A DNA stretch of 64,000 nucleotides from Kiritimatiellia bacterium (GTDB taxonomy: Bacteria > Verrucomicrobiota > Kiritimatiellia > CAIVKH01), in NCBI GenBank assembly GCA_025054615.1, contig JANWZO010000003.1, positions 107,627-171,626 on the forward strand. Reading direction: 5' to 3'. The position numbers and the translations under genes were made by a program. Positions 46,189 to 55,322 of the stretch are shown piece after piece; position 1 is the stretch's first letter; each line of letters starts with the position of its first letter. The notes under the pieces are model-generated. The model was given only the letters and a program-made list of their open reading frames with translations. It ran no database searches and was not told where the DNA came from.

Positions 46189-46827
46189 TCAAACTGCGGC
46201 CGCAATATCTTCAGCGATTTCCTGGGCCATTTCGATCGCCGCCTGTTTGCGCTCGGCGCCGTCGGCATGGAATTGCGGGTCCTGCCCGTCGGCCCAGGCC
46301 ACCTCAATGTCGTCAACACCGAGAGAACCGAAGGAATTGCGAATGATGGGGGTCAGGCCGTCGCGGTCGTCACTTTCCTTGTACACATCGCCGGAAGCGA
46401 CCAGCAGGATGACCTTCCGAAGCTGGTGCATCGGTTTCACCGACCCGTTTTCGATGGTGTAGAGGAGCCCCGGTTGGATTACCTGGTCGAGCCAGGCTTT
46501 CATGATGGCGGGCGGTCCGCCTACCCACATCGGCATGGTCAAAACGAGCACATCGGCCTGCCGCAACGCCTCCGCCTGGGCTTTCGCATACGCGATCGCG
46601 TCTTCTTCATCTTTCGAAGGTTTGTATCCGGGGTCCGTCAGCGGCGTGTACAGCCGACGATAAGCCTGCAGGGACAGGTAGGGAGGCGGGTCCTGGTAAA
46701 GATCCACATTGTTGACGATCACGTCCGGATTCTTTTCCAGCAGGGTAGCGAAAAACGCCGCTGCCAGTTGTTTCGACACGGACTCTTCGATTGGCCTTGG
46801 GTTGGCAATCACATGCAATACGTTCAT
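46189..46827 (-). CDS. FMN-dependent NADH:quinone oxidoreductase/azoreductase (AzoR-like)
   Basis: This 212-residue flavodoxin-fold protein resembles AzoR: VLHVIANPRPIEESVSKQLA (phosphate-binding loop), TMPMWVGGPPAIMKAWLDQV (FMN site) and a third FMN loop, VASGDVYKESD. Such dimeric enzymes reduce quinones or azo dyes with NAD(P)H in the cytosol, protecting from thiol stress. Length is normal. It lies downstream of the kinase gene by 22 bp in the same direction, so possibly one transcript. Confidence 0.87.
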   Translation of the reverse strand: MNVLHVIANPRPIEESVSKQLAAAFFATLLEKNPDVIVNNVDLYQDPPPYLSLQAYRRLYTPLTDPGYKPSKDEEDAIAYAKAQAEALRQADVLVLTMPMWVGGPPAIMKAWLDQVIQPGLLYTIENGSVKPMHQLRKVILLVASGDVYKESDDRDGLTPIIRNSFGSLGVDDIEVAWADGQDPQFHADGAERKQAAIEMAQEIAEDIAAAV

Positions 46828-46849
46828 TCGTTTTCCTTCTCTTACCGCG

Positions 46850-48100
46850 TTATGTCTCTCCAGGGACGGCCATGGTCTCTTCCGTTTCCACCTGACCCGT
46901 ACGGGGATCGACCAACTTGGCCAAATATCCCTCTAATTCGCGCCCATATTCTGTATCTTGCCCGGCCAACGCAAGCTGCTTGTGAACGAGAATGAGGCCC
47001 CTCGGGCCCGATTCCGCTTCCTGAGCCGTTGCAAATCGCTTGCGGGGGTCGGGGTTCAGAAATCGGCGCATCACATCCACAAATTCCGCATTGCGCCGGA
47101 CGTATTCCGGGAGCAGGTCGGGGAGGCGATCACAAAGCGACATTTTGTAATTCAGCATGTCCGCTTCCGACGTCGTCGTGGCGTCAAGCAACGGTTGCCC
47201 GCGCAGCATTTCGAGACCGACCAGCCCCACCGCATAAATATCCGATTGGGGGAGCGCCGTCTCCCGGCGGTGCATCTCGGGTGCCATGAACAGCGGTGTA
47301 CCGAGCAGGAAAGAAAGCTTCTCATTGACCGTGTTCGCGCGACCGTAATCGATCAGTTTTACGTAGCCGAGACGGTCGATCATGATGTTCGAAGGTTTGA
47401 CGTCACAATGGACGAACCCGAGGTCGTGCAGCGTTTCGAGGCCGCGCAACACGCGTCGCATGATGTAAATGGCCACGCCCGGCTGGATCGCGATGCGGTT
47501 CCGCTCGAGGCGGAAGATCACGTCGGTGAAGGTATTCCACTCTTGGTCCGTGCTGTTCCGGCGGGCGCGGGCCAGATGCTGCCCGTCCAGCAGGTAGCGC
47601 AGCCCCACGCCGTCGACACGCTCCATTTGGACGTATCCGATCCCGTTGTACTCCTCGTAAATGTCCGGGGCGACCAAATTGGGGCTTTTGACAAGCTGAA
47701 GTTTTGAGGTTTGGGCCGCAATTCGGCCCATGTCGGTCCAATATTTTTTTGCGTTCGGGTAAATCCCCGGATCAAAGACCTTGATCGCATGTCGGGTAAT
47801 GCAGCCTCGGGCGCCCTGCCGCAAGCCAAGGAACACGATCCCCTGCCTTCCGCGGCCGAGTTCCTTCGTGAACCGGTAGGCGACGGGGTAGTAGATCGCG
47901 CGCGCCTGAACAATGGCGCGGTAATTCGAGACCAATTGCGACATCCCCTTGCCGGAGGGCTGCGCCATCGGCTGGGTGGGCTCCGCCCCCGGCGCCGAGC
48001 TAGTCTCCGGTCGCGTTTCCGCGTGGAGAACGAAGCTGTCCACTGCCGTTTCCGCCTCGTGAATCGGCACCATTCTCTCGTTCTCTTCGTCGGGATCCAT
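46850..48100 (-). CDS. Ser/Thr protein kinase (Hanks type), soluble
   Basis: This 416-residue protein has a eukaryote-like kinase domain (about 75-385): glycine loop GRGRQG (82-87), Lys 107, HCDVKPSN with catalytic D233, K235 and N238, DYG (251-253) in place of DFG, and APE (273-275). Thus HRD is HCD and DFG is DYG; these changes still allow activity in some kinases. An acidic N-terminal tail (about 55 residues, T/E/P-rich) may hold autophosphorylation sites. No membrane segment and no sensor domain are seen, unlike PknB-type kinases. Confidence 0.87.
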   Translation of the reverse strand: MDPDEENERMVPIHEAETAVDSFVLHAETRPETSSAPGAEPTQPMAQPSGKGMSQLVSNYRAIVQARAIYYPVAYRFTKELGRGRQGIVFLGLRQGARGCITRHAIKVFDPGIYPNAKKYWTDMGRIAAQTSKLQLVKSPNLVAPDIYEEYNGIGYVQMERVDGVGLRYLLDGQHLARARRNSTDQEWNTFTDVIFRLERNRIAIQPGVAIYIMRRVLRGLETLHDLGFVHCDVKPSNIMIDRLGYVKLIDYGRANTVNEKLSFLLGTPLFMAPEMHRRETALPQSDIYAVGLVGLEMLRGQPLLDATTTSEADMLNYKMSLCDRLPDLLPEYVRRNAEFVDVMRRFLNPDPRKRFATAQEAESGPRGLILVHKQLALAGQDTEYGRELEGYLAKLVDPRTGQVETEETMAVPGET

Positions 48101-48232
48101 CGCGGGAAGTTTATGGCGAACGACAGGTTTCGCAATCGATTTGTCCGGCCGCCGGGCGGCTTCCGCGGACGATTGAGCGCTGGACGTACCGACGGATTGA
48201 GCTACAGTGCTGAAGCGTTTTCACCCTCCAAC

Positions 48233-49477
48233 ATGCCTGCAGTTTTGATTATTGGCGGCGGCATCGTGGGGTTGGCAACCGGATTGGCGCTTGCCGCTAG
48301 GCCGGGACTCCGCGTGGTGGTCGCCGAGGCCGAATCCGAGCTGGCCGCCCACCAGACGGGTCACAACAGCGGAGTGATACACTCCGGCCTTTACTACAAG
48401 CCTGGTTCGCTGAAGGCGCAGAACTGCACCAGGGGCCGGGAGGCCATGTACCGTTTCTGCGCGGAATACGGCATACCGCATGAGCGGTGCGGCAAGGTGG
48501 TCGTCGCCGTTGACTCGGCCGAACTCCCCGCGCTCGAGGAGCTTGAGCGGCGCGGCCGAGCGAATGGGCTCGATGGGATTCGAAGGCTGGGGCCCGAAGA
48601 ACTCCGGGAGATCGAACCACACGCCGCGGGCGTTGCGGCATTGTTCATTCCTCAGACCGGCATCGTTGACTTCCGCGCGGTGGCGATCAAGATGGCCGAG
48701 CTGATTCTGGAGCAGGGGTCCGAGGTGCGAACGCGCTGCCGATTTCTGGGCGCCAAGCGGGCGGACGGCCGGCTGGTGGCGGAAACTACACAGGGACCGA
48801 TCCGGGCGGATGTGCTGGTGAACTGCGGCGGTTTGCAATCGGACCGTGTCGCGCGGCTGTGCGGCGTTGATCCCGGCGTGCAGATCGTCCCTTTTCGCGG
48901 CGAATATTACGAGCTGGTCCCCGACCAACGACAACTTGTCCGCAACCTGATCTATCCCGTTCCTGATCCACGGTTCCCATTTTTGGGCGTCCATTTCACG
49001 CGGATGATCAACGGTAAAGTTGAGGCGGGACCGAACGCCGTGCTCGCGTTCAAGCGCGAAGGCTACCGCAGACTGGATGTTTCCTTGCGCGACAGCGTGG
49101 ACCTCGCCACCTACGGCGGATTCTGGCGCATGGCGGGCCGATATTGGCGCACCGGCCTCGGCGAGTTCCACCGATCCTTTAGCAAGAAAGCATTTGTCCG
49201 GGCGCTGCAGCGGCTCATGCCGGAGATCCGCGAGGAGCACCTCGTCCCCGCTGGCGCGGGGGTCCGCGCGCAGGCCGTAGCGCCCGATGGCCGACTCGTC
49301 GACGATTTCCACATCGTGGAGGCGGAGCGCATGGTCCATGTGCTCAACGCCCCGTCGCCGGCAGCGACATCCTCGCTGAGCATCGGCATGACTGTTGCGG
49401 AAATGGTCCTGCGCCACCTCGGGCGCGGCCGCGAGACGGGAGGTCCGATTCGCGCAGCGGTGCAGAATCCAACATGA
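48233..49477 (+). CDS. lhgO: L-2-hydroxyglutarate oxidase/dehydrogenase (LhgO-like)
   Basis: This 414-residue FAD enzyme of the DAO/GlpD family oxidises L-2-hydroxyglutarate to 2-oxoglutarate, passing electrons to quinone or oxygen. It has the FAD-binding LIIGGGIVGLATGLAL and HQTGHNSGVIHSGLYYKPGSLKA, a strong LhgO-type motif, and a C-terminal NAPSPAATSSLSIG. ATG 48233 begins with the Rossmann motif; a longer frame upstream runs into the divergent kinase. kamA starts within its stop codon (ATGA), linking it to lysine turnover. Confidence 0.9.
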   Translation: MPAVLIIGGGIVGLATGLALAARPGLRVVVAEAESELAAHQTGHNSGVIHSGLYYKPGSLKAQNCTRGREAMYRFCAEYGIPHERCGKVVVAVDSAELPALEELERRGRANGLDGIRRLGPEELREIEPHAAGVAALFIPQTGIVDFRAVAIKMAELILEQGSEVRTRCRFLGAKRADGRLVAETTQGPIRADVLVNCGGLQSDRVARLCGVDPGVQIVPFRGEYYELVPDQRQLVRNLIYPVPDPRFPFLGVHFTRMINGKVEAGPNAVLAFKREGYRRLDVSLRDSVDLATYGGFWRMAGRYWRTGLGEFHRSFSKKAFVRALQRLMPEIREEHLVPAGAGVRAQAVAPDGRLVDDFHIVEAERMVHVLNAPSPAATSSLSIGMTVAEMVLRHLGRGRETGGPIRAAVQNPT

Positions 49478-50661
49478 ACTTGACGACCAGCCGGCGCCGC
49501 GCCGCATTCCGCCGGCGCTTTTACCCTTCCGCCACACTCACCGATTGGAACGATTGGCGTTGGCAGTTGCGGCACCGGATCACGGACCTCGAAGGACTTG
49601 AGCGCATCTTCCGCCTGACCGAAGAGGAGAGAGAGGCCGTCCGGAGGCTGAATCGCCTGCCGCTAGGAATCACGCCGTACTATGCGAGCCTGATTGACCC
49701 GGTCGATCCCGCCCATCCGCTGCGCCGGACGAAAATACCCTCGCTTGCGGAATTCCAGCGGTACCCTGGCGAATATGACGACCCTCTCGGCGAGGAAAGG
49801 CATCGAGTCGCGCCGGGCCTCATTCACACCTATCCCGACAAAGTCCTTTTTCTTGTCACCGACTTTTGCGCGACGTATTGCCGATATTGCATGCGGTCTC
49901 GGCTTGTCGGGCAGGGAACCTTCATCCCGAATGCGGCGATGTGGGAGGAGGCCCTCGCCTATATTCGTGCGCATGCGGAAGTACGCGATGTCCTCCTTTC
50001 GGGAGGCGATCCGCTGATCCTGTCCGACGAACGGCTAGCCTGGCTGCTCGAGCGCCTGCGCGCCATCCGTCATGTGGAGATCATCCGGATCGGGACCAAG
50101 GTGCCGGCGGTCTTGCCGATGCGGATCACCCCTGCCCTCTGCCGTACGCTGAGGCGGTTTCACCCCCTGTTCATCAGCATCCACTTCATCCACCCCGAGG
50201 AACTGACGCCGGAAACCGCTCGCGCCTGTGAGCGGCTGGCCGACGCGGGAATCCCGTTGGGCGGTCAGATGGTCCTGCTGAAGGGAATCAACGACGATCC
50301 TGAGACGATGCGGCGTCTCTGCCAGGGCCAGCTCCGCATGCGGGTTCGCCCGTACTACCTGCATCAGTGCGATGCGATTGTCGGGTCGATGCAATTCCGC
50401 ACGCCGATTCAGGCAGGCCTCGAGATCATCCGCGCCCTGCACGGCCACACGTCGGGCTATGCCGTGCCGACCTACATGGTGGACGCCCCCGGTGGCGGGG
50501 GGAAGGTGCCGCTGACTCCCTCGTATGTCGTGGGCCGGCAGGGCGCCGACCTCGTCATCCGCAACCATGCCGGTGCCCTCTACCGCTACTACGACCCAGG
50601 CGCGGCTCCCGAAACGGGGGAACTGCCGGTCAGGTTCGAACCTGGCCCGAGCCGTGGATGA
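49474..50661 (+). CDS. kamA: KamA family lysine 2,3-aminomutase
   Basis: This 395-residue radical SAM, PLP-dependent enzyme interconverts L-lysine and L-beta-lysine. The CxxxCxxC cluster motif is CATYCRYC (C132, C136, C139); SAM motif SGGDP (176-180); PLP lysine K344 in APGGGGK. D300 and D337, matching the lysine-binding Asp residues of Clostridium KamA (D293, D330), are kept, favouring free lysine over EF-P lysine (EpmB type). The N-terminal WNDWRWQLRHRI is typical. Its product could feed lysine fermentation, N-acetyl-beta-lysine osmolyte or EF-P modification; neither epmA nor ablB is nearby. It overlaps proA's 3' end by 32 bp (convergent). Confidence 0.88.
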   Translation: MNLTTSRRRAAFRRRFYPSATLTDWNDWRWQLRHRITDLEGLERIFRLTEEEREAVRRLNRLPLGITPYYASLIDPVDPAHPLRRTKIPSLAEFQRYPGEYDDPLGEERHRVAPGLIHTYPDKVLFLVTDFCATYCRYCMRSRLVGQGTFIPNAAMWEEALAYIRAHAEVRDVLLSGGDPLILSDERLAWLLERLRAIRHVEIIRIGTKVPAVLPMRITPALCRTLRRFHPLFISIHFIHPEELTPETARACERLADAGIPLGGQMVLLKGINDDPETMRRLCQGQLRMRVRPYYLHQCDAIVGSMQFRTPIQAGLEIIRALHGHTSGYAVPTYMVDAPGGGGKVPLTPSYVVGRQGADLVIRNHAGALYRYYDPGAAPETGELPVRFEPGPSRG

Positions 50662-51886
50662 TGTACTTATACGTTGTCAGCTCCTCCAACCCCATCGGCC
50701 CGCGGGCGTGTAGTTTGTCGGTGCTGATTCCGATTTCCGCGCCCATCCCAAACTCGCCGCCGTCGGTGAAGCGCGTGGACGCGTTCACATAGACCGCCGC
50801 TGAATCGACGCGATCCGTGAATTCGCGCTGGGCAGCGGGGTCGCTCGCCAGGATTGCGTCGGAGTGGTGCGACCCATGCGCGTTGATAAAGTCGATCGCC
50901 TCGTCCAGCCCTTGGACGATTTTGACGCCCATGATCAGGTCGAGGTATTCGGTGTCCCAATCGGCGTCCGTTGCGGGCTTCAGGTCCGGAACAATGGCTC
51001 GCGCAGCTTCGTCGCCGCGGAGTTCGACCTTGCGCGCGCGCAGCATCTCAACAAGCGCCGGCAGGAACTCGCGCGCGATCGAGGCATCGATGAGGACGTG
51101 TTCGGCGGCGTTGCAAACCCCGGGGCGCTGGCACTTCGCGTTTTCAACAACCTTGAGGGCCATCTCCCGGTCCGCCGATTCGTGCACATAGACGTAACAA
51201 ATTCCCTTGTAGTGTTTGATCACCGGCACCCGCGCGTGCTCGGCGACCGCCCGAATCAGGCCCTCGCCACCGCGCGGAATCGCCAGGTCCACCATCCCTT
51301 CCAGTTGGACCAGCTCGCGGATCGCTTCGCGATCCGTCGTGCCGACCAGTTGAATGGCGTATTCCGGCAGGCCCTTCGAGGCGCCGCCCGCCTGGAGAGC
51401 GTCGGCTAGAGCCTTGTTGGAATGAACGGCCTCCTTGCCGCCCCGCAGAATAACGGCGTTGCCCGTCTTGATGCACAAAATCGCGGAATCCACCGTGACG
51501 TTCGGACGGGATTCGTAAATGATGGCGATGACGCCGATCGGCACGCGGACCTTGCGGATCTCCAGCCCGTTGGGGCGCATCCATTTGCTGATCACCTGGC
51601 CGACGGGGTCCTTGAGGCCCACGACATCACGGATGCCCTTGATCATCGCGTCGATCCGACTGTCGGTGAGCAGAAGCCGGTCGAGCATCGCGGCGGAAAG
51701 GCCAGCGGCTCGGCCGGCCTCCATATCCCGCTCGTTCGCCGCCTTGATTTCGGCGCGACGCGCGTCCAACTCCTCGGCCATCGCTTCGAGGATGGCGTTC
51801 TTCTTTTTGCAGGAAAGTTGCGCGAGTTTCCGTGCCGCCGAAATGGCGCGGCGTCCCATCTCCACCATCTGTTCATGAAGCGTCAT
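50630..51886 (-). CDS. proA: glutamate-5-semialdehyde dehydrogenase
   Basis: This 418-residue NADPH enzyme reduces gamma-glutamyl phosphate to glutamate semialdehyde in proline synthesis. It has the ALDH-type catalytic cysteine region NAKCQRPGVCNAAEH, GVIAIIYESRPNVT and GNAVILRGGKEA. Start and length are normal. It lies 59 bp downstream of proB in the same direction. proC is not in the window. Confidence 0.96.
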   Translation of the reverse strand: MTLHEQMVEMGRRAISAARKLAQLSCKKKNAILEAMAEELDARRAEIKAANERDMEAGRAAGLSAAMLDRLLLTDSRIDAMIKGIRDVVGLKDPVGQVISKWMRPNGLEIRKVRVPIGVIAIIYESRPNVTVDSAILCIKTGNAVILRGGKEAVHSNKALADALQAGGASKGLPEYAIQLVGTTDREAIRELVQLEGMVDLAIPRGGEGLIRAVAEHARVPVIKHYKGICYVYVHESADREMALKVVENAKCQRPGVCNAAEHVLIDASIAREFLPALVEMLRARKVELRGDEAARAIVPDLKPATDADWDTEYLDLIMGVKIVQGLDEAIDFINAHGSHHSDAILASDPAAQREFTDRVDSAAVYVNASTRFTDGGEFGMGAEIGISTDKLHARGPMGLEELTTYKYIIHGSGQVRT

Positions 51887-51945
51887 ACGGCACCATCCCT
51901 TCTCGGGCAGCTCCGCCGGTTAGGTTTCCCGGCGGGCCCTTTGGA

Positions 51946-53118
51946 TCAGTTTCCGGCCCCCACGGTCGCGGGGGCTTCCTTTTTGCGGAAAACCATGTTA
52001 TCGCGATGTACCACCACCGGCGACTCTGACGCGCCCAGCACGGCCTCCAATTCGTCCGACCGTTTCCCTTTCATCAACCGAATTTCCGTGCTCGAAAAAT
52101 TACTGAGACCCCGCCCGAAAATCGAGCCATCCCCCGCCTTGAGGTTGACGACCGCCCCCGCGTCAAAATTCCCCTCGACCGCGCGGATGCCGACCGGCAG
52201 CAGGCTCTTCCCGCGGGTTTCTACCGCCTCGCGAGCGCCGTCGTCCACCACCAGTGAGCCCTTCGGCCGGTGGAACAGCGCGATCCACCGCTCGCGTCGC
52301 GAGAGCGGATTGGGATCCGAGGAGGGGAGGATGATCGTCCCAACGTCCTCTCCACGAATCAGACGTTCAAGTACTCCGTCGCTGCGGCCGTTTGCGATGA
52401 CCACCGGGATCCCGTTTTCCGCTACCATACCGGCGGATTGCAGTTTGCTCGCCATCCCGCCGGTGGACAACTGGCTGCCCTTGCCGAGGGCCATCGAAAG
52501 CTCCTTCTCGCTCACCCCCGCCAGAACGGGAACGCGTCGCGTTCGCCCGGCCGTGACGGGCGCGCGGAACCCGTCGACCGTCGTCAGCAGCACCAAGGCG
52601 TCCGCCTGAACGAGCAAGGCGGTCAGCGCTGCAAGCAGGTCATTGTCGCCGAATTTGATTTCATCGACCGCAACGACGTCGTTCTCATTCACAATCGGCA
52701 CGACACGATGCTCCAACAGTGTCTGCATGGTCTCGTGCGCGTTGAGGTGCCGGGTCCGGTGGCGAAGATCCTCGTGGGTCAGCAAGAGCTGGCCGATCCG
52801 GATATCATGTGCGCCGAAGAGCTCGTCATAACGGGCCATCAGGCGGGACTGCCCTACGGCGGCCGCCATCTGCAGCAATTTCAAGGAAGTTGGCCGCTTC
52901 CGCCAACCTAGCGCCTCGATGCCGCTGCCGATTGCGCCGGAGGACACGACAACGACGTCGCGGCCTGCCTTATGCAGGCCAGCGATTTGTCGCACCAGCT
53001 CCCGCATCCGGCGGACATCGGGCCGACCCGTGCGCTGGACGAGCACGCGGCTGCCGATTTTCACGACGATTCGCCTCGCGTGAGCGAGCCGGGTCCGAGC
53101 CTCTTTGGCGTCATGCAT
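51946..53118 (-). CDS. proB: glutamate 5-kinase with PUA domain
   Basis: This 390-residue enzyme phosphorylates glutamate at the gamma-carboxyl group, the feedback-controlled first step of proline synthesis. The amino-acid kinase domain has RIVVKIGSRVLV, VVSSGAIGSGI and NENDVVAVDEIKFGDND; the C-terminal PUA domain (about 290-375) is present, as in full-length ProB. It is followed by proA. The 62 bp upstream contain a TTTTTTACAG segment reminiscent of the dispersed repeat but without a second box. Confidence 0.96.
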   Translation of the reverse strand: MHDAKEARTRLAHARRIVVKIGSRVLVQRTGRPDVRRMRELVRQIAGLHKAGRDVVVVSSGAIGSGIEALGWRKRPTSLKLLQMAAAVGQSRLMARYDELFGAHDIRIGQLLLTHEDLRHRTRHLNAHETMQTLLEHRVVPIVNENDVVAVDEIKFGDNDLLAALTALLVQADALVLLTTVDGFRAPVTAGRTRRVPVLAGVSEKELSMALGKGSQLSTGGMASKLQSAGMVAENGIPVVIANGRSDGVLERLIRGEDVGTIILPSSDPNPLSRRERWIALFHRPKGSLVVDDGAREAVETRGKSLLPVGIRAVEGNFDAGAVVNLKAGDGSIFGRGLSNFSSTEIRLMKGKRSDELEAVLGASESPVVVHRDNMVFRKKEAPATVGAGN

Positions 53119-53180
53119 GGGCGGGCATTCTTATCAAAAATCGCGGCCGCTGTAAAAAACCGCGGGGCTGGGCGCCGCGT

Positions 53181-54359
53181 CTACGGCGAATAATTTCGGG
53201 CCGTCTCCGCAATGATCCGCAGTGCCGCAAGGGCATCATCCCTCGTGATGTTCAACGGCGGCAGCATGCGGATCACGTGTTCCGCCGTGGCGATGGTGAT
53301 GAGGCCATTGGCCAGGAGGGCTTTCTCGAAGGCCTTGGCGGGGTGATCGAGCACAAGGCCGATCATCAGCCCCTTTCCACGCACATCGCGCATCCATGGA
53401 AATTGCGCGGCCAGCGCGCGCAGCTCGCGCATCATGAATTCGCCGAGCTGCGCCGCGTTTTCAAGCAAACGCTCATCCTCGATGATCTGGATCACCGCCA
53501 GAGCGGCTGCGCACGCGACGGGATTCCCGCCAAACGTGCTCGCGTGGTGGCCGGGTTGAAACACCTCGGCGACCTTGGGGCCAGCGATGAACGCCCCGAT
53601 CGGAAGGCCGCCGCCCAGCCCTTTGGCGAGCGAGCAGCCGTCTGCCTGGACGCCATAGGCCTGGAACCCGAACCAGTGGCCGGTGCGCCCCATGCCGCAT
53701 TGGACTTCGTCGCAAAAAAGCAGCAGGTTGAATTCATCGCAAAGCGCGCGCAGTCCCTGCATGAATTCCGCCGTGGCCGGCACGATTCCGCCTTCGCCCT
53801 GCACGGCCTCGACGAGGATCGCGACAGTTTTCTCGTTGACCGCCGATCGGACGGACGCGAGGTTGTTGTACTCCGCGTACACGAAGCCCGGCGGCAGCGG
53901 CTCGAACCCCTTTTGGTATTTGGTCTGGCCCGTCGCGGTGATCGCGGCGAGGGTTCGGCCGTGGAACGAGTTGCGCATCGTGATGATTTCGTGGCGGCCA
54001 CTCGCTGAGCCCCAAAGTCGCGCCAGCTTGATCAAGCCTTCATTCGCCTCGGCGCCCGAATTGCAGAAAAACACTCGGCCCGGCGCGCCAAATTTTTCGA
54101 CGAGTTTGGCCGCCAGACGCGGTGCATTTTCGTTGTAATACAGGTTCGAAACGTGCATCAGCCGCGCCGCCTGTCGCTGGATCGCTTCGACGAGCCGCGG
54201 ATGGCAATGGCCCACCTGAATCACGGCGATCCCGCCCAAAAAATCGAGATATTCGCGGCCCTCGGCGTCCCAAACGCGGCAGCCGCTGCCCCGCGTGAGC
54301 ACAAGATTCGGCGAGTACGTGTTGACGATGTACTGCTTGTGAAGCGCAACGGGGTCCAT
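53181..54359 (-). CDS. argD: acetylornithine aminotransferase
   Basis: This 392-residue class III PLP aminotransferase converts N-acetylglutamate semialdehyde to N-acetylornithine (or succinyl-diaminopimelate in lysine synthesis). It has NSGAEANEGLIKLAR, FHGRTLAAI, DEVQCGMGRTG and the PLP-lysine segment SLAKGLGGGLPIGA. ArgD-type start MDPVALHKQYIVNTY is normal. It follows argB by 87 bp that contain a copy of the dispersed repeat. Confidence 0.95.
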   Translation of the reverse strand: MDPVALHKQYIVNTYSPNLVLTRGSGCRVWDAEGREYLDFLGGIAVIQVGHCHPRLVEAIQRQAARLMHVSNLYYNENAPRLAAKLVEKFGAPGRVFFCNSGAEANEGLIKLARLWGSASGRHEIITMRNSFHGRTLAAITATGQTKYQKGFEPLPPGFVYAEYNNLASVRSAVNEKTVAILVEAVQGEGGIVPATAEFMQGLRALCDEFNLLLFCDEVQCGMGRTGHWFGFQAYGVQADGCSLAKGLGGGLPIGAFIAGPKVAEVFQPGHHASTFGGNPVACAAALAVIQIIEDERLLENAAQLGEFMMRELRALAAQFPWMRDVRGKGLMIGLVLDHPAKAFEKALLANGLITIATAEHVIRMLPPLNITRDDALAALRIIAETARNYSP

Positions 54360-54370
54360 GCGACGGAGAA

Positions 54371-54438
54371 GGTTTACATCGTGTGGAAATTACAGACCAT
54401 GGAAGCCGCAAAAAAATTTTTTACAGGGCATGGAAATT
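54371..54438 (+). repeat. 49-bp two-box repeat, copy 3, between argB and argD
   Basis: The 49-bp core is 54390-54438: TTACAGACCATGGAA (then GCCGC) and, 31 bp on, TTTTACAGGGCATGGAAA. A third, more divergent box TTTACATCGTGTGGAAA precedes it at 54373. It aligns ungapped to copy 2 at 39 of 49 positions by hand count. It occupies the intergenic gap within an arg operon. Confidence 0.75.
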
Positions 54439-54446
54439 TCGGCCGG

Positions 54447-55322
54447 CTACTTCCTGACGATTTCCGTCCCGACGCCTTTGTCGGTGAAGAGCTCCAAGAG
54501 CAGCGAATGCGGCAGGGCGGCGTCGATGAAGTGGACCTTACGAACGCCGGCCTTGATCGCTTTCACCGCGCCCTGCACCTTCGGAATCATTCCGCCGCTG
54601 ATCACGCCCTGCGCAATGAGCTTGTCCACATCGGCGCATTTGAGCGTGGAGATCAGCGTGGATCGGTCTTCCGGATCGCGCAGCAGCCCCGGCACATCGG
54701 AAAGATACACCAATTTACGGGCTTTCAAGGTTTGCGCGATCGCGGAGGCGGCGTCGTCTGCGTTGATGTTGTACAGTTTTCCATCCTCACCGCGGCCGAG
54801 CGGGGTGATGACGGGCACGATGTGTGAATGCAGATAGGCAAGGATCGGCTCGTCATCCACTTCGACGACATCGCCGACGTAGCCCCAGTCGAGCGTCTCG
54901 CCGGTTTGCGGGTCGATCTCCGTATGTTTGACGACGGTGAGGATGTCCTCCCCGTGAATGCCGCGCGCAGTGCAGCCGAGCTTTTCCAGGGTCTGGACCA
55001 GTTCTGGGTTCACCTCGCGGTTGAGCACGCGCTCGACGATTTCGATGGCGGCCTCGTCCGTGACGCGCAGGCCCTTTACGAATTGGGCGGGCAGCCCCTG
55101 CTCCTTCATCGCCCGTGAAATGGCCTTGCCGCCGCCATGCACGACGACGGGCCGCAGACCGACGCACGCCATGAAGGCGATATCGGTGAGGACTTTTTCG
55201 ACGCCGGCTTTTTCTTCCATCGTCGAGCCGCCGACTTTGACAACGACGATCTCGCCGCGAAATTTTTGGATGTAGGGCAGCGCCTCAATGAGGACATTCG
55301 CCTTTTCGATCATGGATTGCAT
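54447..55322 (-). CDS. argB: acetylglutamate kinase
   Basis: This 291-residue amino-acid kinase phosphorylates N-acetylglutamate. It has VVVKVGGSTME (phosphate loop), PVVVHGGGKAISRAM and YNINADDAASAIAQ, and SGGMIPKVQGA near the C-terminus. An extra N-terminal helix (MIEKANVLIEALPYIQKF) resembles arginine-sensitive, hexameric ArgBs. ATG 55322 is used, with AGG 9 nt upstream; ATG 55313 is an alternative. It is 266 bp after argJ (55323-55588), a gap without an evident gene. Confidence 0.96.
   Translation of the reverse strand: MQSMIEKANVLIEALPYIQKFRGEIVVVKVGGSTMEEKAGVEKVLTDIAFMACVGLRPVVVHGGGKAISRAMKEQGLPAQFVKGLRVTDEAAIEIVERVLNREVNPELVQTLEKLGCTARGIHGEDILTVVKHTEIDPQTGETLDWGYVGDVVEVDDEPILAYLHSHIVPVITPLGRGEDGKLYNINADDAASAIAQTLKARKLVYLSDVPGLLRDPEDRSTLISTLKCADVDKLIAQGVISGGMIPKVQGAVKAIKAGVRKVHFIDAALPHSLLLELFTDKGVGTEIVRK

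Noticed and set aside
53119-53180. TTTTTTACAG segment upstream of proB as a fifth repeat copy
   Set aside because: Only one half-box matches; the following CATGGAA and second box are absent.
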